NCBI GenBank assembly: GCA_015478945.1
Contig: JABUQX010038821.1
Location: 2,501-66,500, forward strand
DNA length: 64,000 nucleotides
Direction of reading: 5' to 3'
Source of the DNA: Trachelipus rathkii
Taxonomy: Eukaryota; Arthropoda; Malacostraca; Isopoda; Trachelipodidae
Position 1 is the stretch's first letter; each line of letters begins with the position of its first letter. Under the pieces are notes generated by a model. It saw only the letters and a list, made by a program, of their open reading frames with translations. It did no database searches and was not told where the DNA came from. Shown in pieces: positions 1 to 11,699 of the stretch. Position numbers and translations under genes: made by a program.

Positions 1-430
1 TCCTCTTGCTCTCAAGGTATATCTGGGGATCTAGCCAATGACGGGAAATCGTTTTGGCACTTCGGTGCTGCTAACTGGTAATGCCTCTTTCATTTTCCCT
101 TGGAATAATTACTGCTTTGGTCGAATGGATCAGTGGTGATTTTCTCTCTCTAGCACGTTGGAGTAGCGTATATTCCATTTTCTTTCCTTTAAATTAAAAC
201 TCACAAGTCCTTGTTCTCGTGCTTTTCGTCACAGGATTGGTACCTTAAGGAATTAGTCTTCCTCAAATTAACTAAATAAATATTCTTACTTTTAGATTTG
301 GAATCTTTCAAAGTCTATTCTTCGAGATACTCGACACTCATATCCGTAAAATAAGCAAAAATCTTTCTGGTTCTACTTTCTTTAACTCTTGCTACTGTTA
401 TGCAAACAATTGTTGACTCTGAATTTGTTT
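1..430. other. No recognisable feature
   Basis: Moderately AT-rich DNA. No open frame with splice signals or recognisable protein motif was seen on either strand. The upstream exons of the LMBRD2-like gene are not visible here or anywhere before 7742, so they probably lie left of the window. Confidence 0.5.
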
Positions 431-670
431 CTAGACAATCAATTATTTTCTAAAAATTTCTTTCTAAAATATTTATTTAATTGAATCAATTAAATGTATT
501 TATTCCTTTTTTATAATTAAAATTATTAATTAATTGAAATTATATTTAATTTTCATCCTAATTTTAAGACTTACAGTGTTTTTGACTTACATTTCTAATT
601 TTAGCTAACCCCGGCCCCGGCCCCGGCTAAAATAGAGCAGCCTCGGCAAAATTCCCACCCCGGTCGGTCC
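430..670 (+). repeat. Dispersed direct repeat, copy 1 (partner at 7385-7615)
   Basis: About 230 bp that recurs in the same orientation at 7385-7615. Shared landmarks, in order, are an AAAAATTTCTTTC block, a long AATTAATTGAAATTATATTT block, a CTTACATTTCTAATTTTAGC block, a (CCCCGG)n core and the end CCGGTCGGTCCCTA. The two copies bracket the GC satellite, the palindrome and both (TA)n arrays, so they could be remnants of one composite element or of a segmental duplication. No coding content. Confidence 0.75.
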
Positions 671-759
671 CTAATTGTGTAGGCCTCGTATTTGATTATC
701 TCTTCAAAGTGACTGAGCAATGGCCTAAAAACACAATATTTTTCTCAAGTAAACAATAA

Positions 760-2930
760 ATGACTTCGGCCTCGGCTCCGACTAAGGATTCTGCACTATT
801 TGATATTGTTCAGCATTCTTTTGGCATTAAATTTTTTCATCTAAAAAAATATTTCCTAAAAAAATTGAATATAGCAAGCCATCCGACTATAACGGACTCT
901 TGATTCCTGCTCGGCTCCGCTCCGGCCTCCGACCCACCGGCCTCGACTAAGGTTTTCTGCAGTAGTTGAAATTGTCCAGCCACTTCTTTGGTAATTAATA
1001 TTTTTACCTCAAAATAATTTAAAAAAAAATTTATATGCCAGCATCCAGGCTCCGCGCTCCGACTAAGATTTGCTTGCACGTATGTACATTGTCCAGACAC
1101 TTCATCTGTCGTAATATATTTTTGCAACGACTAAAAAAATATTTTTTGAAGAAAATTTTATTATCCAGCATTCGGCTCCGGCTCGGCTCCGGCTGCGACT
1201 AAGGTTTCTGCACTATTCTGTAATTGGATTTCCAGATCCCTTATCTTTGGTAAATATAATTTTTCCACTTAAAATATATTTGATTTTAAACCAAATTTTT
1301 TATATTCCTGTATCTAACTACGCTCCCAGCTTAAAGCTCGGTCCGGCTCCTGCTCCGGCTCCGGCTCGGGACTAAATTTTCTGCACTATTTGTAAATTGG
1401 TCAGCCCTTCTTCTGGTAATTGATTTTTCACCTAAAAAAAACTGTTTTTTTGAAAAAATTATGACATAGATCCGGATCCGCTTCGGCTCCTGCTTCCGCT
1501 CCGCTTCGACTCCAACTAAGAGTTTCTGCCCCATATGAAATTGTTCAGCACTTCTTTTTAATAACAATGTTTTTTTACCTAGAAAAGATTTCTGATAAAA
1601 AATAGTACCCAGGATCTCACCTCCATCTCGGACTCCGGTCCGGCTCCGGTTCGGTTACACTGGGCTCGACTAGGTTTTCTGCACTATTGTGAAAATTGTT
1701 CAGCACGTTACACTTAATAATTTTTTACTACAAAAATATTACTTATTGAATAAAATTTATGCCCCGGCTCGGCTCGGCTCCGGCTCCGGCTCGGCTCCGG
1801 CTCCAGCTAAGGTTTTTGCACTATTTGGAAAATATTCATTGGGTTTTGGCAAATGATATTTTCACCTAAAAGAAATATTTCTTGAGAAAAAACTTAACAG
1901 CATCAGGCTCCGGTTGCGGCTCCGCTTCCGGCCCGGCTAAGGTTGTCTGCACCATATGGATAATTGTTCAGCACTTGCTTTTAATAACAATGTTTGTTTA
2001 CCTAGAAAAAAGATTTCTTGATAAAAAATATACCCCGGATCCACCTCCATCTCGGCTCCGGTTCCGGCTCCCGGCTCTGGCTTCGGCTCCAGCCTCCGAC
2101 TATAGGTTCTGCACTATTTGAAAAATTGCTCCAGCACTTTTTTGGTAATATATTTTTTTACCTATAAACATATTTCTTGAAAAAATTTATGCCCCGCCTC
2201 TGGCTCGTTTCGGCTCCAGCTCGGCTAAAGTTTGCAGCTATTTGAAAATTGATCCAGTGCTTGTTTTGGGAACATTATATGTTTTTCCCGAAAAAAATTT
2301 CTTGAAAAAATACACCAGAGTGCGGCTCCGGCTCGGCTCCGGCTCGGCTCCGGCTTCGGACTAAGGTTTCTACACTATTTATAAATTGTTCAGCACTTCT
2401 TTGGTAATATGATTTTTCACCTAAAGAAATATTTATTGAAAAAATTACACCCCGGCTCCGGCTCGGCTCCGGCTCGGCTCCGGCTCGGCTCAGGTTTCTA
2501 CACTGTTTGAAAATTGTCCAGTGCTTTCCTTTTGGCAATATATTTTCCTAAAAAAATATTTCCTTGAAAAAAATTACATCCGCGCCCGGTCCGCTCGGCT
2601 TCCGGCTTAAGGTTTCTCACTATTCTGAAAATGGTCAGCTTCTTTTGGTAATATACTTTTTCACCTAAAGAAATATTTATTGAAAAAAATTATACCAGAA
2701 TCCGGCTCCGGCTCCGGCTGCGACCCTAGTTATAATTCCTTCTGCTACGGTCGGTCCCGTTTTCCGCTAAGGTTTCTCCACCATTTGAAAATTGACGCAT
2801 TATTATTATGGTAACAAATTTTTACCTAAAAACCACACAATTCTTGATAAACAATTATACCCCCAGGATCCACTCCGCTCCGATTCAGGCTCCGGCTAAG
2901 CTCCGGCTGTCCGACTATCGCAACTATCAC
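760..2930. repeat. GC-box satellite, about 118-175 bp units
   Basis: About 14 diverged tandem units. Each unit has a variable run of GGCTCC/GGCTCG hexamers, then ACTAAGGTTTCTGCACTATT, an AAATTGTTCAGCACTTCTTT-like block, and an AT-rich block with TTTTTCACCTAAA and ATATTTCTTGAAAAAA. Successive starts of the AAGGTTT block lie about 118 to 174 bp apart, so hexamer number and indels change the period. Open frames here translate only the repeat. The GGAGCC theme resembles that of 40748-40890. Confidence 0.8.
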
Positions 2931-3272
2931 ACACTATTTTACGAGTAAAAGCTGGAGCTGGTTGGAAATTGGCAAAGCAAAAAAAAAAAAAACAAAAAAA
3001 AAATTCTGTTAATTAAAAATAAAACATTTTGAGGTGCTAGGATTCCAGGCAATATATCAGCAATTCTGACTGAAGCAATTGGATATTTTTTAGTTACGAA
3101 CACACCGTCTCCTAATAACATTTCTGTATCTAAAAACCATTTAGAATTTCCAAAAAATAATTACAACATGATGTTCAGAGAGGAATTTTTCAACTAATTT
3201 AGATAATAAAAAAAACAAATTGAAAAATATTGATTTTGCCTTGAACAAGTCTAAGGGGTCAGTTATGAAAGA
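2931..3272. other. AT-rich spacer, nothing recognised
   Basis: Short homopolymer runs (A12 and A9 around 2979-3002). No gene or repeat family recognised. Confidence 0.4.
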
Positions 3273-3274
3273 GT

Positions 3275-3375
3275 CTCACCCTTAAACCTATCATACTATT
3301 TCCGTCGCATGTTACGCACACCCTATCCCACGCCTACTGGGAAGACAAGGGAGGATAAAGATAGAAAGAAATAAC
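3275..3375 (+). mobile_element. LINE family A, 3' tail-only fragment
   Basis: It carries the TACTATTTCCG...CATGTTACGCACACCC...GGGAAGACAAGGGAGGATAAAGA layout that ends the longer LINE A copy at 19880-19975. No coding part of the LINE precedes it, so it is a severe 5' truncation or a tail captured by a SINE. Confidence 0.6.
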
Positions 3376-3602
3376 TTAGTTAAAGTCTGGTTATGTTAGA
3401 ATAGGAAATGTTTTCTAAAATCATTTTTATTTGTATTTTATTTTCATGTTTTGTCAAATATCACTTTTCAAATCATTCATTTCAGAAAGATTGGTATATA
3501 TGGATTGACGATGTTTAAAGGTTATTCTAAAGTGCTTTTCTGCGTGTCATTTAATGGTTTTAATAACCGTTTCTCGTGCGAAAGATATTCGTTTTTATTT
3601 TT

Positions 3603-3637
<35 letters not shown>

Positions 3638-3889
3638 TTTAAAATACGAATCATTAAAAAAAAGGTCTCCTACTCATTTTGTTCTTTTTTTTTACATTTC
3701 TTTTTAAAATCATTTTTTTAGGTTTATTCACGCGTATGTATTTTAACAATTGATATATAACTTTCAAAAGGCTGTTCTTTCTAGTATTAAATTTGTATTC
3801 AAATTTCGTAAATTTAACGAGTCTGAGACCAAGTAAAGTAAATATATTGATTTAAATTCAAAACTTAATCCACATATAAAAATAATACA
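3376..3889. other. AT-rich spacer with poly(T) tract
   Basis: Contains T runs at 3606-3632 and 3685-3694. Nothing coding was recognised. Confidence 0.4.
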
Positions 3890-3903
3890 ATCTGATATAT
3901 ATA

Positions 3904-3935
<32 letters not shown>

Positions 3936-4235
3936 CTATATATATATATATCTATATATATATATATACTATTCTATATAAATATATATATATATATATA
4001 CTATATATATTATAATACTATATATATAATAAATCTATATAATCATATATATATATCTATAATATATATATATACTAATACTAATATATAATATATATCA
4101 ATATATAACCTATTATAAAAAAATTATATCATAACCCTATATATATTATATATCTATCATAACTTATATATATATAGATATAATAATATAATATTATATA
4201 TATATATATCATATATATATATTATATATATACAA
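3890..4235. repeat. Imperfect (TA)n array
   Basis: About 345 bp of TA dinucleotides with many single-base interruptions, directly abutting the left arm of the 4236-7030 palindrome. A matching array lies at the far end (7030-7380). Confidence 0.9.
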
Positions 4236-7030
4236 TATGACGTACTCAGCTTTAGAGAGTGAACCCTATAGGACTCTCTTTTTAGTGTTAATTGCGCTTA
4301 TACTTGTCCACTCTTCATATTGCTATTACTAAATGTACACAAAATTAAAAGCATTGTTTAAAGCACTTTTTTAATGACATATAATTTATACATAAGGGAC
4401 AAGCTAATGTTTTCGTTCCAGCGACATAACACACAGCAGCCTCTATTCAGGCTAAGGGACTGGATCTCTCCTTTCTTGATCTTCATCAGCTTCAAGTGTG
4501 TTTTCAGTGGTCTGCTATAGCTTCTTCATCGTTGTTGTGATAAAATTCTTGATGTTTCTCAGATATCTCATCATTGTACTAAAATTGATCTTTAATTCAC
4601 CGGATGCTTATCCTGCTGCAGATTGTTTACTATTATAAATGCAAAAGGATTCCATGATTGTGCGATGGTTGTCGTATTGATTGTTTCTGATCCATCTATT
4701 AATATTCGTTTGATTATTGATAGAAGTGGCCTGTGTTACGCTATGACTTGTTCCAAGCTGAATTTATGGCTGCTCCTTCGTGCAAGGTTCCATCATGATG
4801 TTGATTTTTCCTTCCTTTTCAATTCATGGTTCCAACCTATTCACATGCTTTCTATTGCAAGTATTGCAGCGGGATAGTGATATATAACAAGCTTTTGGAG
4901 GGAGATTTACTTTTTCGTTATTGGGGTTTGAGAATGTTTTTATTAAGGTGATGTTATTTGTTGGAATGAGGGTATATTTTTTTTGGTAACTAATTATGTA
5001 TTAATTAATTATAATGGTAATTGAGGAATTGGTAACAAGGAGGTGTTGCTATTTTTCGGGGAGAAGGTATATAGTACCTCTTTTTTGCTTGTTAAATGGC
5101 TTTTGTGATGAAAACTCATAAGGATATACGTAAAGTGATTTGAAAGCACATATGTGGAATAGTTTTGTCTTTGTCTAGAAAAGAGGGGGAGAGCACTCTA
5201 TATCGAAGACACGGCACGGAGAAATAGAGGATACAGATACAGCTAATTTTGTGTTTTGGGGATGATTAGATAGCCATGTATATAGTTTGTGTGAATGTTG
5301 GTTTTATATATAAGTAAGTTCAGTGATTGTTACTCCATGTGATTAAGGTATCGAGGAAGGGATAGAGTTGTTGGAAGGTTTCTATCGTTAACTGAACTGA
5401 AGGATGAATAGAGTAATATTAGTTTAGGAATCTTTAGGGTTAGTGTGGAGGGAGGGAAGACATAAAATGTCATCTGCATATTAATGCCATGAATAAAACT
5501 ATGTGTTAGATTATCTATGTCAATTCGTAAATATGATAAATAACTCTGATTCCACTTCCTACTGCCAATCGGAACAGTGGGATCCATACTCAGCGCCAAA
5601 AATGTACTTGTGTTTGTAATATTTGCCATTAAACATGGAAAGAGTTATGTTGTAAATGAGAGAGATTACTATGAGAGTTTTTGATATTGACACTGAGAAG
5701 GCCAATCTCTCATTACAGCATAACCTCTTTCATTTTAATGGCAAATATTACAAACAAACTTTCGCCCTGAGTATGATTCCCACTGTCTCCCATATTCAGT
5801 AACATATATCTGGAACTCGAACAGAATTTTATCATATTTTACCCACCTTTATTAAACAATGTTTATGGATTAGATATGTGAGTGACAATTTTTGTCTCCC
5901 TCTTCACAACACCAACCCTAAGTGTCTAAAACTATATTACGTCTATTTCATCTTTCAGTTCAGTATACGTATGAATGCTTCAACATCTACCCTTCCTCGA
6001 TTACTTAAATCACTGGATAACCAATTCCTTGCAATTTACTATATATATGAAAATGTTCATGCAAATATATACATTGGCTATCTAATCATCCCCAAACACA
6101 AAATTAGCTGTTCTGTCATCTCTAATTTTCTCCGTGCTTTTCGTATATGCCTCCCCCTCCTTCTAGCACAAGAAACTAAAAACATTCCACAATACTTTCC
6201 AATCACTTTACTATCCTAAGTTTTTCATCACAAAAGCATTTAACAAGCAAAAAAGAGGTACATATAGCACCTTTCCCCCGAAAAATTAGCAACACCTCCT
6301 TTTTCCTTTCTCAATTACCATTATATTCGTTAAAACAAATATTACCAAAAAGAATTACCCCCTCATTCCGTCAAATAACATCACCTTAAAAATCATTCTC
6401 AAACCCCCAAAACAAAAAAGAAAATCTCCCCAAAGCTGTATATATAACATCCCTGCAACACTTGCAATAAAACATATATAAGTGAAACGTAGATTTGCAA
6501 AGAAGAAAATCAACATACAGATGACATGAAACGGGAAGCATAAATTCAGCTTTAACAAGTCATGAGGCGTAACACACGCCACTCTATCAATATCAAACAA
6601 ATATAAAGGAGCAAAAGGAAATATCAATTCACAAACAACCATCGCAAATCATGGAATCCTTTTTTGCATTTATAATAGTAAAACTACAATAGCATCCCGG
6701 TGAAGTTAAGATTAGATTTTTATATAAAATGAATATCTAAAACATCAAAATATTTCAACAACACATGAAGAAAATAAGCAGTACAGTCAATACACACTGG
6801 AACTGATGAAGATCAAGAAAAGATCCAGTCCCTTAGCCTGAAGAGGGTTCTCGCGTGTCGGGACGAATTAGATTCTTTTAAAATTTATTTCATTAAACAA
6901 AAGTTTGTTATCAATTTTTTTTCAGATGTTTTTACATTTACTAATAAAATGAAGTGACAGTCAAGCATAACTAAAAAAGAATCCAAGGGCTCCTCTCTAA
7001 GGTAAATATATCACTACGACAAGTAGTTCT
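4236..7030. repeat. Large palindrome (foldback), arms about 1.4 kb
   Basis: The left arm (4236-5667) is matched in reverse complement by the right arm (5704-7030) around a spacer of about 36 bp. Matching landmarks are TTCAGGCTAAGGGACTGGAT at about 4448-4467, which pairs with ATCCAGTCCCTTAGCCTGAA at about 6824-6843, and TTTGCCATTAAA near 5620, which pairs with TTTTAATGGCAAAT near 5735. The arms are diverged with small indels, so the structure is not recent. Open frames in the arms (4623-4877 plus, 6642-6355 minus) are mirror images of each other with no protein motif. It is either a foldback transposon or an inverted duplication; no terminal motif decides this. Confidence 0.85.
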
Positions 7031-7107
7031 TAAATATATATATATATTATATATTATATATTAATATATAATACTTATATATATATAATTATATATATAC
7101 TATTATT

Positions 7108-7141
<34 letters not shown>

Positions 7142-7209
7142 ATATATTATAAATAATATATATATAATATATATATTATATATATATAATATATAATATT
7201 ATATATATT

Positions 7210-7266
<57 letters not shown>

Positions 7267-7339
7267 AATAATTATATAATATATATATATATATCTATTA
7301 TATTATATATATATAGTATATATATATATACTATAATAT

Positions 7340-7371
<32 letters not shown>

Positions 7372-7380
7372 CTATATAAT
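7030..7380. repeat. Imperfect (TA)n array
   Basis: About 350 bp of interrupted TA repeats closing the palindrome on its right side, mirroring 3890-4235. Confidence 0.9.
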
Positions 7381-7384
7381 CCTT

Positions 7385-7615
7385 TTTCTAGAAAATGAAT
7401 TATTTTTTAAAAATTTCTTTCGAAATATTATTAATTGAATTAATAAAATATACTTTTTTATAATTTAAATTATTAATTAATTGAAATTATATTTAATTTT
7501 CATCCTAAGTTTTAAGACTTTCAGTGTTTTTGACTTACATTTCTAATTTTAGCTAACCCCGGCCCCGACCCCGGCTAAATTAGAGCAACCCCGGCCCCGG
7601 CCCGGTCGGTCCCTA
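7385..7615 (+). repeat. Dispersed direct repeat, copy 2 (partner at 430-670)
   Basis: Same order of landmarks as 430-670, including the (CCCCGG)n core and the CCGGTCGGTCCCTA end. It lies about 130 bp before the first LMBRD2-like exon, inside the upstream intron. Confidence 0.75.
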
Positions 7616-7741
7616 GCGCCAATGTCAGTTGACTATTTTTTGTTAAAATGTAAAAATTTAAAAAAAATTGTGCTTAAAATTTTTTTAGTAAATTTTGGTA
7701 ATTATTTACTTTTAGCTTAATGTGATTAACCTTTCCCACAG

Positions 7742-7943
7742 ATTATGGGTCACATGGACGTCATCCCCATTATCAGTGACGGATTTAATGTTTATTTCCC
7801 CATGATGATCGTGGCACTGTGCCTCGCAACCTACTACAATCTTGGTTCACGCCTGCTTTCGGCTCTCGGATTTCAGCAGTTTATTGGTGACGATGAACTT
7901 ACCACTGATCTAATCGAAGAAGGAAGAACCATTGCTAGTCGAG
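7742..7943 (+). CDS. LMBRD2: LMBRD2-like protein, third-last coding exon (partial gene)
   Basis: Internal exon of an LMBR1-domain-containing protein 2, a multi-pass membrane protein. It encodes 67 residues plus one base. A hydrophobic helix around YFPMMIVALCLATYY is the probable last membrane segment. It is followed by the family signature GFQQFIGDDELTTDL and the start of the cytosolic tail. Sequence seen: acceptor CCCACAG ends at 7741, donor GAG|GTAAGT starts at 7944, and the exon ends in phase 1. From knowledge of the family, human LMBRD2 has a very similar FQQFIGDDD stretch just before its charged tail. The frame joins exactly to the exon at 20091. The 12-kb downstream intron is packed with mobile elements. 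The ATG at 7745 is internal, not a start. The family assignment rests on recalled motifs, not an alignment. Confidence 0.85.
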
Positions 7944-8464
7944 GTAAGTTTTATAGATGGGCAAAATTATTCATGAGTCTGAACCATGAGTCACCAAAGA
8001 TATGTGAGGAAAAAAATAGATAAGTTTCCCCTATTGCTTTTATTTTTTAATCGCCCTAATTTTAAACAAACAAGTGGCAAAATTCATATGAAAAGATGCT
8101 AGATTCGCTAGACAATCATACAAAATGTCAGCATTATTTTTCCATAGTCTGGCGAATCTGGCATTTTTATTATGACTGCCATTTGTTTGTTTAAGTTTAT
8201 GGCAGTTGAAAATAAAAGAAAAAATAGAGGAAATAATTGATTTAAATAATTGATTTAAATAATTGATTTAAAAATCTTTGGTGACTCGTTGGTCGGACTC
8301 GTGAACGATTATACCAATTTCTATTAACTTTGGATGACTCGTATTAATGACAACTTTAATTAGCATCACTATCCTTATCATACATCTCCTCATCTCATTT
8401 TTAGCGGGTTAATCTATTAATTGCTTAGTATTTAATCTATTAATTGCTTATTATTTAATAATAT

Positions 8465-8700
8465 GAACGCCTCGTGGCGCAGAGGCTGAGTCGCCGACTC
8501 TCATACGAGAGGACGCTGGTTCAAATCCTCCGCGTAGCAGTTGGAGTTTTATCTACCTGGGGGCAAGAATTAAAACTCGACTGCGAACATGTTCGTGGCG
8601 CTGGTTTGGGTTAGCCGGCTTTAAAGTTCGATTTCCTGTGGTCCTCCCGTGTTACCCTCTTAATAGGGGATAAAGCACCTTTAAAAGGTTTTTTTTTTTT
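8465..8700 (+). mobile_element. tRNA-derived SINE with poly(T) end
   Basis: Opens with GCCTCGTGGCGCAGAGGCTG, which fits a Pol III A box, followed about 30 bp later by GGTTCAAATCC, a good B box. The clover leaf is incomplete and no intact acceptor stem closes it, so it is not a functional tRNA gene. A unique body and a T-rich end (8690-8710) follow. The parent tRNA is uncertain; CAT lies near the anticodon position. Confidence 0.65.
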
Positions 8701-9075
8701 TTTTTTTTTTAAATATTTTTTTTTTATCCTCCCCATGGATCCCCCCCCAGATTGGGGGTGGGGTGCCAAACATACACCGGAAACGGAATAGTTAAGAAGA
8801 AGAATATGACCTAAATCGGAAAGAAAACCATCCACACCTTTAAGTGCGAACCCATCGTAGCCAAGAATCCACCCTAAAACTTCACAACATCTTGACAGAA
8901 CCCGCCCCCCGCTCCCCTGTGGTATCTCATCAATGTTAGAGTTCATCCCCTGGGTCAAACCCACAACCATGGCCCCTTACAAAACCACCCCATTTACTCC
9001 TATTATGTACCATTCTTCTCTCTTCTGGTAAATTCACATTTCTTTCCTTTCTTTCAAACACTCTTTGACTGTCTC
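8700..9075 (-). mobile_element. LINE family A, 3' end fragment (minus)
   Basis: Read on the minus strand, this encodes the LINE A C-terminal tail (EARRKVHNRSEWRGFV-like, degraded) followed by its 3' UTR. UTR landmarks are the GACCCAGGGGATGAA and GGTGGATTCTTGGCTACGA blocks and a final CACCCCACCCCCAATCTGGG. A T-rich run (8686-8725) on the plus strand is its A-rich tail. It overlaps the left edge of the 4.9-kb duplication. Confidence 0.75.
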
Positions 9076-9501
9076 AATCCTCTGACGTATCATTCTATAT
9101 GAAAATAATTAATTTGATAAAATTTCCTGATACGAAGCAACAAGAACTCTCCTAAAGAAAGTTGCTAAATTGAGTAAAGAGAGATTGAAGTTTCTTTTAA
9201 AGATCGAAGATTAAAAATAATATCACTTGTATTTAATAAGTATTTTTAATTATACTGAAGGGGGTTAAATTCTTGTCTTGAATAACCACCTTCAATAGAA
9301 GAATATTGGATGCTGAAGAGAGTGAGCGTTGTTACGATAAAAAAGTGGCGTTTCTTCCCGGAAGCTTCTTAGGATTCTTCAGTGGTGCTAGCAGCCTCCT
9401 GCACCAGACGCCACAATACCTCTCGCTTCATTTTACACTTGAGAATATATCAAAGGCGGATCCTTCTTTGCTTTACGCTGCACGATAAAATTACTACTAT
9501 G

Positions 9502-9718
9502 GTATTTAGTTAAAGGCAAATTTGTAGAAACTGTACTGTGACTACCGAGGTACCTAACTTAACCTAACCTAACAACCTAAATTATATTTCATTATTATAC
9601 CAGTTTGTGATCAGGAAACTTATGAGGTTCTGGTTTTTACGCTAGCCTTGTGAGGTGGTTGACTATATCCTCACTAGTCACAGTACAGTTTTTACAAATT
9701 TGCCTTAGTTAAGATACG
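9502..9718. mobile_element. MITE with TTAGG-type core, copy 1
   Basis: Terminal inverted repeats of about 43 bp. The left starts GTATTTAGTTAAAGGCAAAT and runs to CTGTACTGTGACTA. The right (9675-9718) is its reverse complement with few mismatches. The interior has a CCTAA-type tract and a unique stretch. About 217 bp, no coding capacity. The target duplication is unclear. Confidence 0.75.
9552..9580. repeat. Short interstitial (CCTAA)n tract
   Basis: About 29 bp of TAACC/CCTAA units inside the MITE. This is the arthropod telomere motif. Confidence 0.75.
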
Positions 9719-9719
9719 T

Positions 9720-10445
9720 AAATGAAAGGTCACGACGGCCTTTTAAACTTAAAACGTTAAATAACTATAACTATTACTATATAACTATTATAACTATAAC
9801 TATTATAACTATAACTATTACATTTAATAATAAAATTAAACTTAGTCGACACTATTTATAAATAAAATGAGATCTTCTTCAACCCCGACGTGACCCCATA
9901 AGATGAAACCCTTTTTCAACGTCGATGACACTCCCTTTCATCTAATTATAAAAATACATTGGTACCTTAGTAGATTTAGTCATAATTTATTCTTAATTAT
10001 GGTTGGCCGGTGTGGTGCAGTGCGGTACACAATTTTAATATTCCATTGCGTTGTGCATTGTAAAAGAGATAGTCTTACTGAGGGTATTGAATATATTGAA
10101 TAATAGATAAGGTGCAGTGCACGTGTACGGTAACCTGCTGGTACGGTGCGGAAACTTCGGTGCTTGATCAATCCTATTATAGTTAACAGGCTTGTATATC
10201 CCCAAACAGTTTACACAACCTGAAGCTTCCTTTTGCTTTTAATAGAATGTCTTTTATTACTTTTGAGACACGTCAACATTTGCTGCAAGTCTCCTGCAAG
10301 ACTCCTGCAAGCCTCCTGCAAGGGAAAGCAAAACGAAGTAAAAAAAAAGGTTGAGCTTTTTTATTCTTCAGTATAAAAATGAGTATCTAAGAAGTAAATA
10401 AATAAATTATACATTTTAAGAATATTTTGAAATTAAACATTAAGC
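9720..10445. other. Duplicated intronic DNA without recognised gene
   Basis: Contains short (AACTAT)n-like runs near 9765-9830 and CTCCTGCAAG repeats near 10290-10320. It recurs at about 14760-15390 as part of the tandem duplication. The open frames here are not conserved between the two copies. Confidence 0.5.
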
Positions 10446-10449
10446 CGTG

Positions 10450-10780
10450 ATAGATATCTGTGGCTCGAAGGTAGAGCACTTGCCTAGCAAGTCAGAGGAC
10501 CAAGTTCGAGACTGGTCGGTCGGGGGGAGGGATCATGTGAGCTATTTATTCTCTCTCTTTACGCATATCTTCGTCCTACTCAGATTAAAATGAGTACATT
10601 AGTGACTTAGACTGAGCAAACCCAGGGCCGTTTTTCGAAGTGTGTCACTCACAAGATGTAATGTGCTAATTTTACCTCCAACCTGGGTTAGGGAATTTAA
10701 TTTGTAGTTATTTGACATTGAAATAGCCTTAGGCAAATGATACCAGGGGCAGAGGCGTAGATACTAGACTCTTAAGTATT
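10450..10780 (+). mobile_element. tRNA-Ala-like SINE, copy 1
   Basis: The head TGTGGCTCGAAGGTAGAGCA fits an A box. CTAGCAAG places AGC at the anticodon position, and AAGTTCGAGACT is a B-box match. A conserved body with GAGCAAACCCAGGGCCGTTT follows. The acceptor stem does not close, so this is a SINE rather than a tRNA gene. It recurs at 15395-15730. Confidence 0.65.
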
Positions 10781-10789
10781 ATTACGTAA

Positions 10790-11110
10790 TAAAGAAGGAA
10801 GAGAAAAACCTTGCGAGGTGTTCTCTACCTCGCTTTAATCTATGCATTGATATGCCAAATCGAGAGAAAGGTCTTTGTTTGTTTGTTTCATTTACATAAG
10901 TCTATTTGAGTTTCAGATATTGATACTTTTTTTTTTAATACATTTCGTAACAAAATATTATTAAAATGTAAAATAATTTGATTTATATTTTTGTTCTCAT
11001 AACCATTTTTGTACTAAAAAATACAATATCTATCACTATTTATTTTTTGTTTGTTTTCCCAACTTTAAACTTTATTTATGTTCTTAAATTCTATTTTTTT
11101 CTTTCTCATA
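10790..11110. other. Duplicated intronic spacer
   Basis: AT-rich, with no recognised coding or repeat family beyond its partner at about 15735-16045. Confidence 0.4.
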
Positions 11111-11160
11111 CCTAACTCCCTAACCTAACCTTACTTAACCTAACCTAACCTAACCTAACT
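11111..11160. repeat. Interstitial telomere-like (CCTAA)n tract
   Basis: About 50 bp of CCTAA units with few variants, at a site outside the MITE. The equivalent site in duplication copy 2 (about 16043-16056) has only CTACCTAACTTAAC. Confidence 0.85.
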
Positions 11161-11499
11161 CTTTCAACGCTGAAAGAATTTTCCAATACGTCAATTATTA
11201 AAATCCCCAAGCAACTTATCTTTAATTTTTTCATTCTTGAATATAATCTTATCTCTCTCTTCATCTACATGCAAGTATTGGAGTGTAGTTAACCATTTGT
11301 TGTTGGATCTTATCCAATCCTTTTCTCCATACGCCTCAATATCTTATTTTATTTAAATTATCTTTTCAGTCCTAATTTCAGTCCCCTCTTGTTATTTGCT
11401 TGTATTTTCAGAGCTAAATTCTTAGGTATCACGCTTCATTATATCCAATTTCTATAGTCACATTACTTCACTCCATCATGCTCATGCACCGATAATTAT

Positions 11500-11675
11500 C
11501 ATCATCATCACCCACCTTCTCTTTCCAAGACTGGGCGTAAGGTGAGCAGCATGCACCGGAAGCAGAAAAGTAGTAGAAGAATATGACGCAAGTCGAAAAG
11601 AAAGATCAGCCTTACCGCCCACTTTATACCTTTTAGTGAGAATTCGTCGCAGTCAGAAAATCCAAATACGATAAT
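11500..11675 (-). mobile_element. LINE family A, 3' tail-only fragment (minus)
   Basis: On the minus strand: GACTGCGACGAATTCTCACT, then CTTTCTTTTCGACTTGCGTC, TTCTTCTACTACTTTTCTGC, and a final CACCTTACGCCCAGTCTTGG with a (TGA)n tail. This matches the 3' UTR end of the copy at 25590-25735. No coding part is attached. It recurs at 16395-16560. Confidence 0.75.
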
Positions 11676-11699
11676 TTTATAAAGTATATTTCCCTACAA

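Noticed and set aside
4623..6642. Small membrane-protein genes in the palindrome arms
   Set aside because: The frames on the two strands are mirror images of the same arm sequence, with no motif, splice site or conservation pattern.
8465..8535. tRNA gene
   Set aside because: A and B boxes are present but the acceptor stem does not close, and a SINE body with a T-rich end follows. Called a SINE instead. The same holds for 10450-10525 and 15395-15470.
9306..9488. 60-codon gene at 9306-9488
   Set aside because: The equivalent sequence in duplication copy 2 (about 14292-14470) has indels that break the frame, so there is no sign of coding constraint.
11111..11160. True telomere
   Set aside because: The TTAGG-type tracts are only 29-80 bp long, lie in an intron between duplicated blocks, and are flanked by unrelated DNA on both sides.
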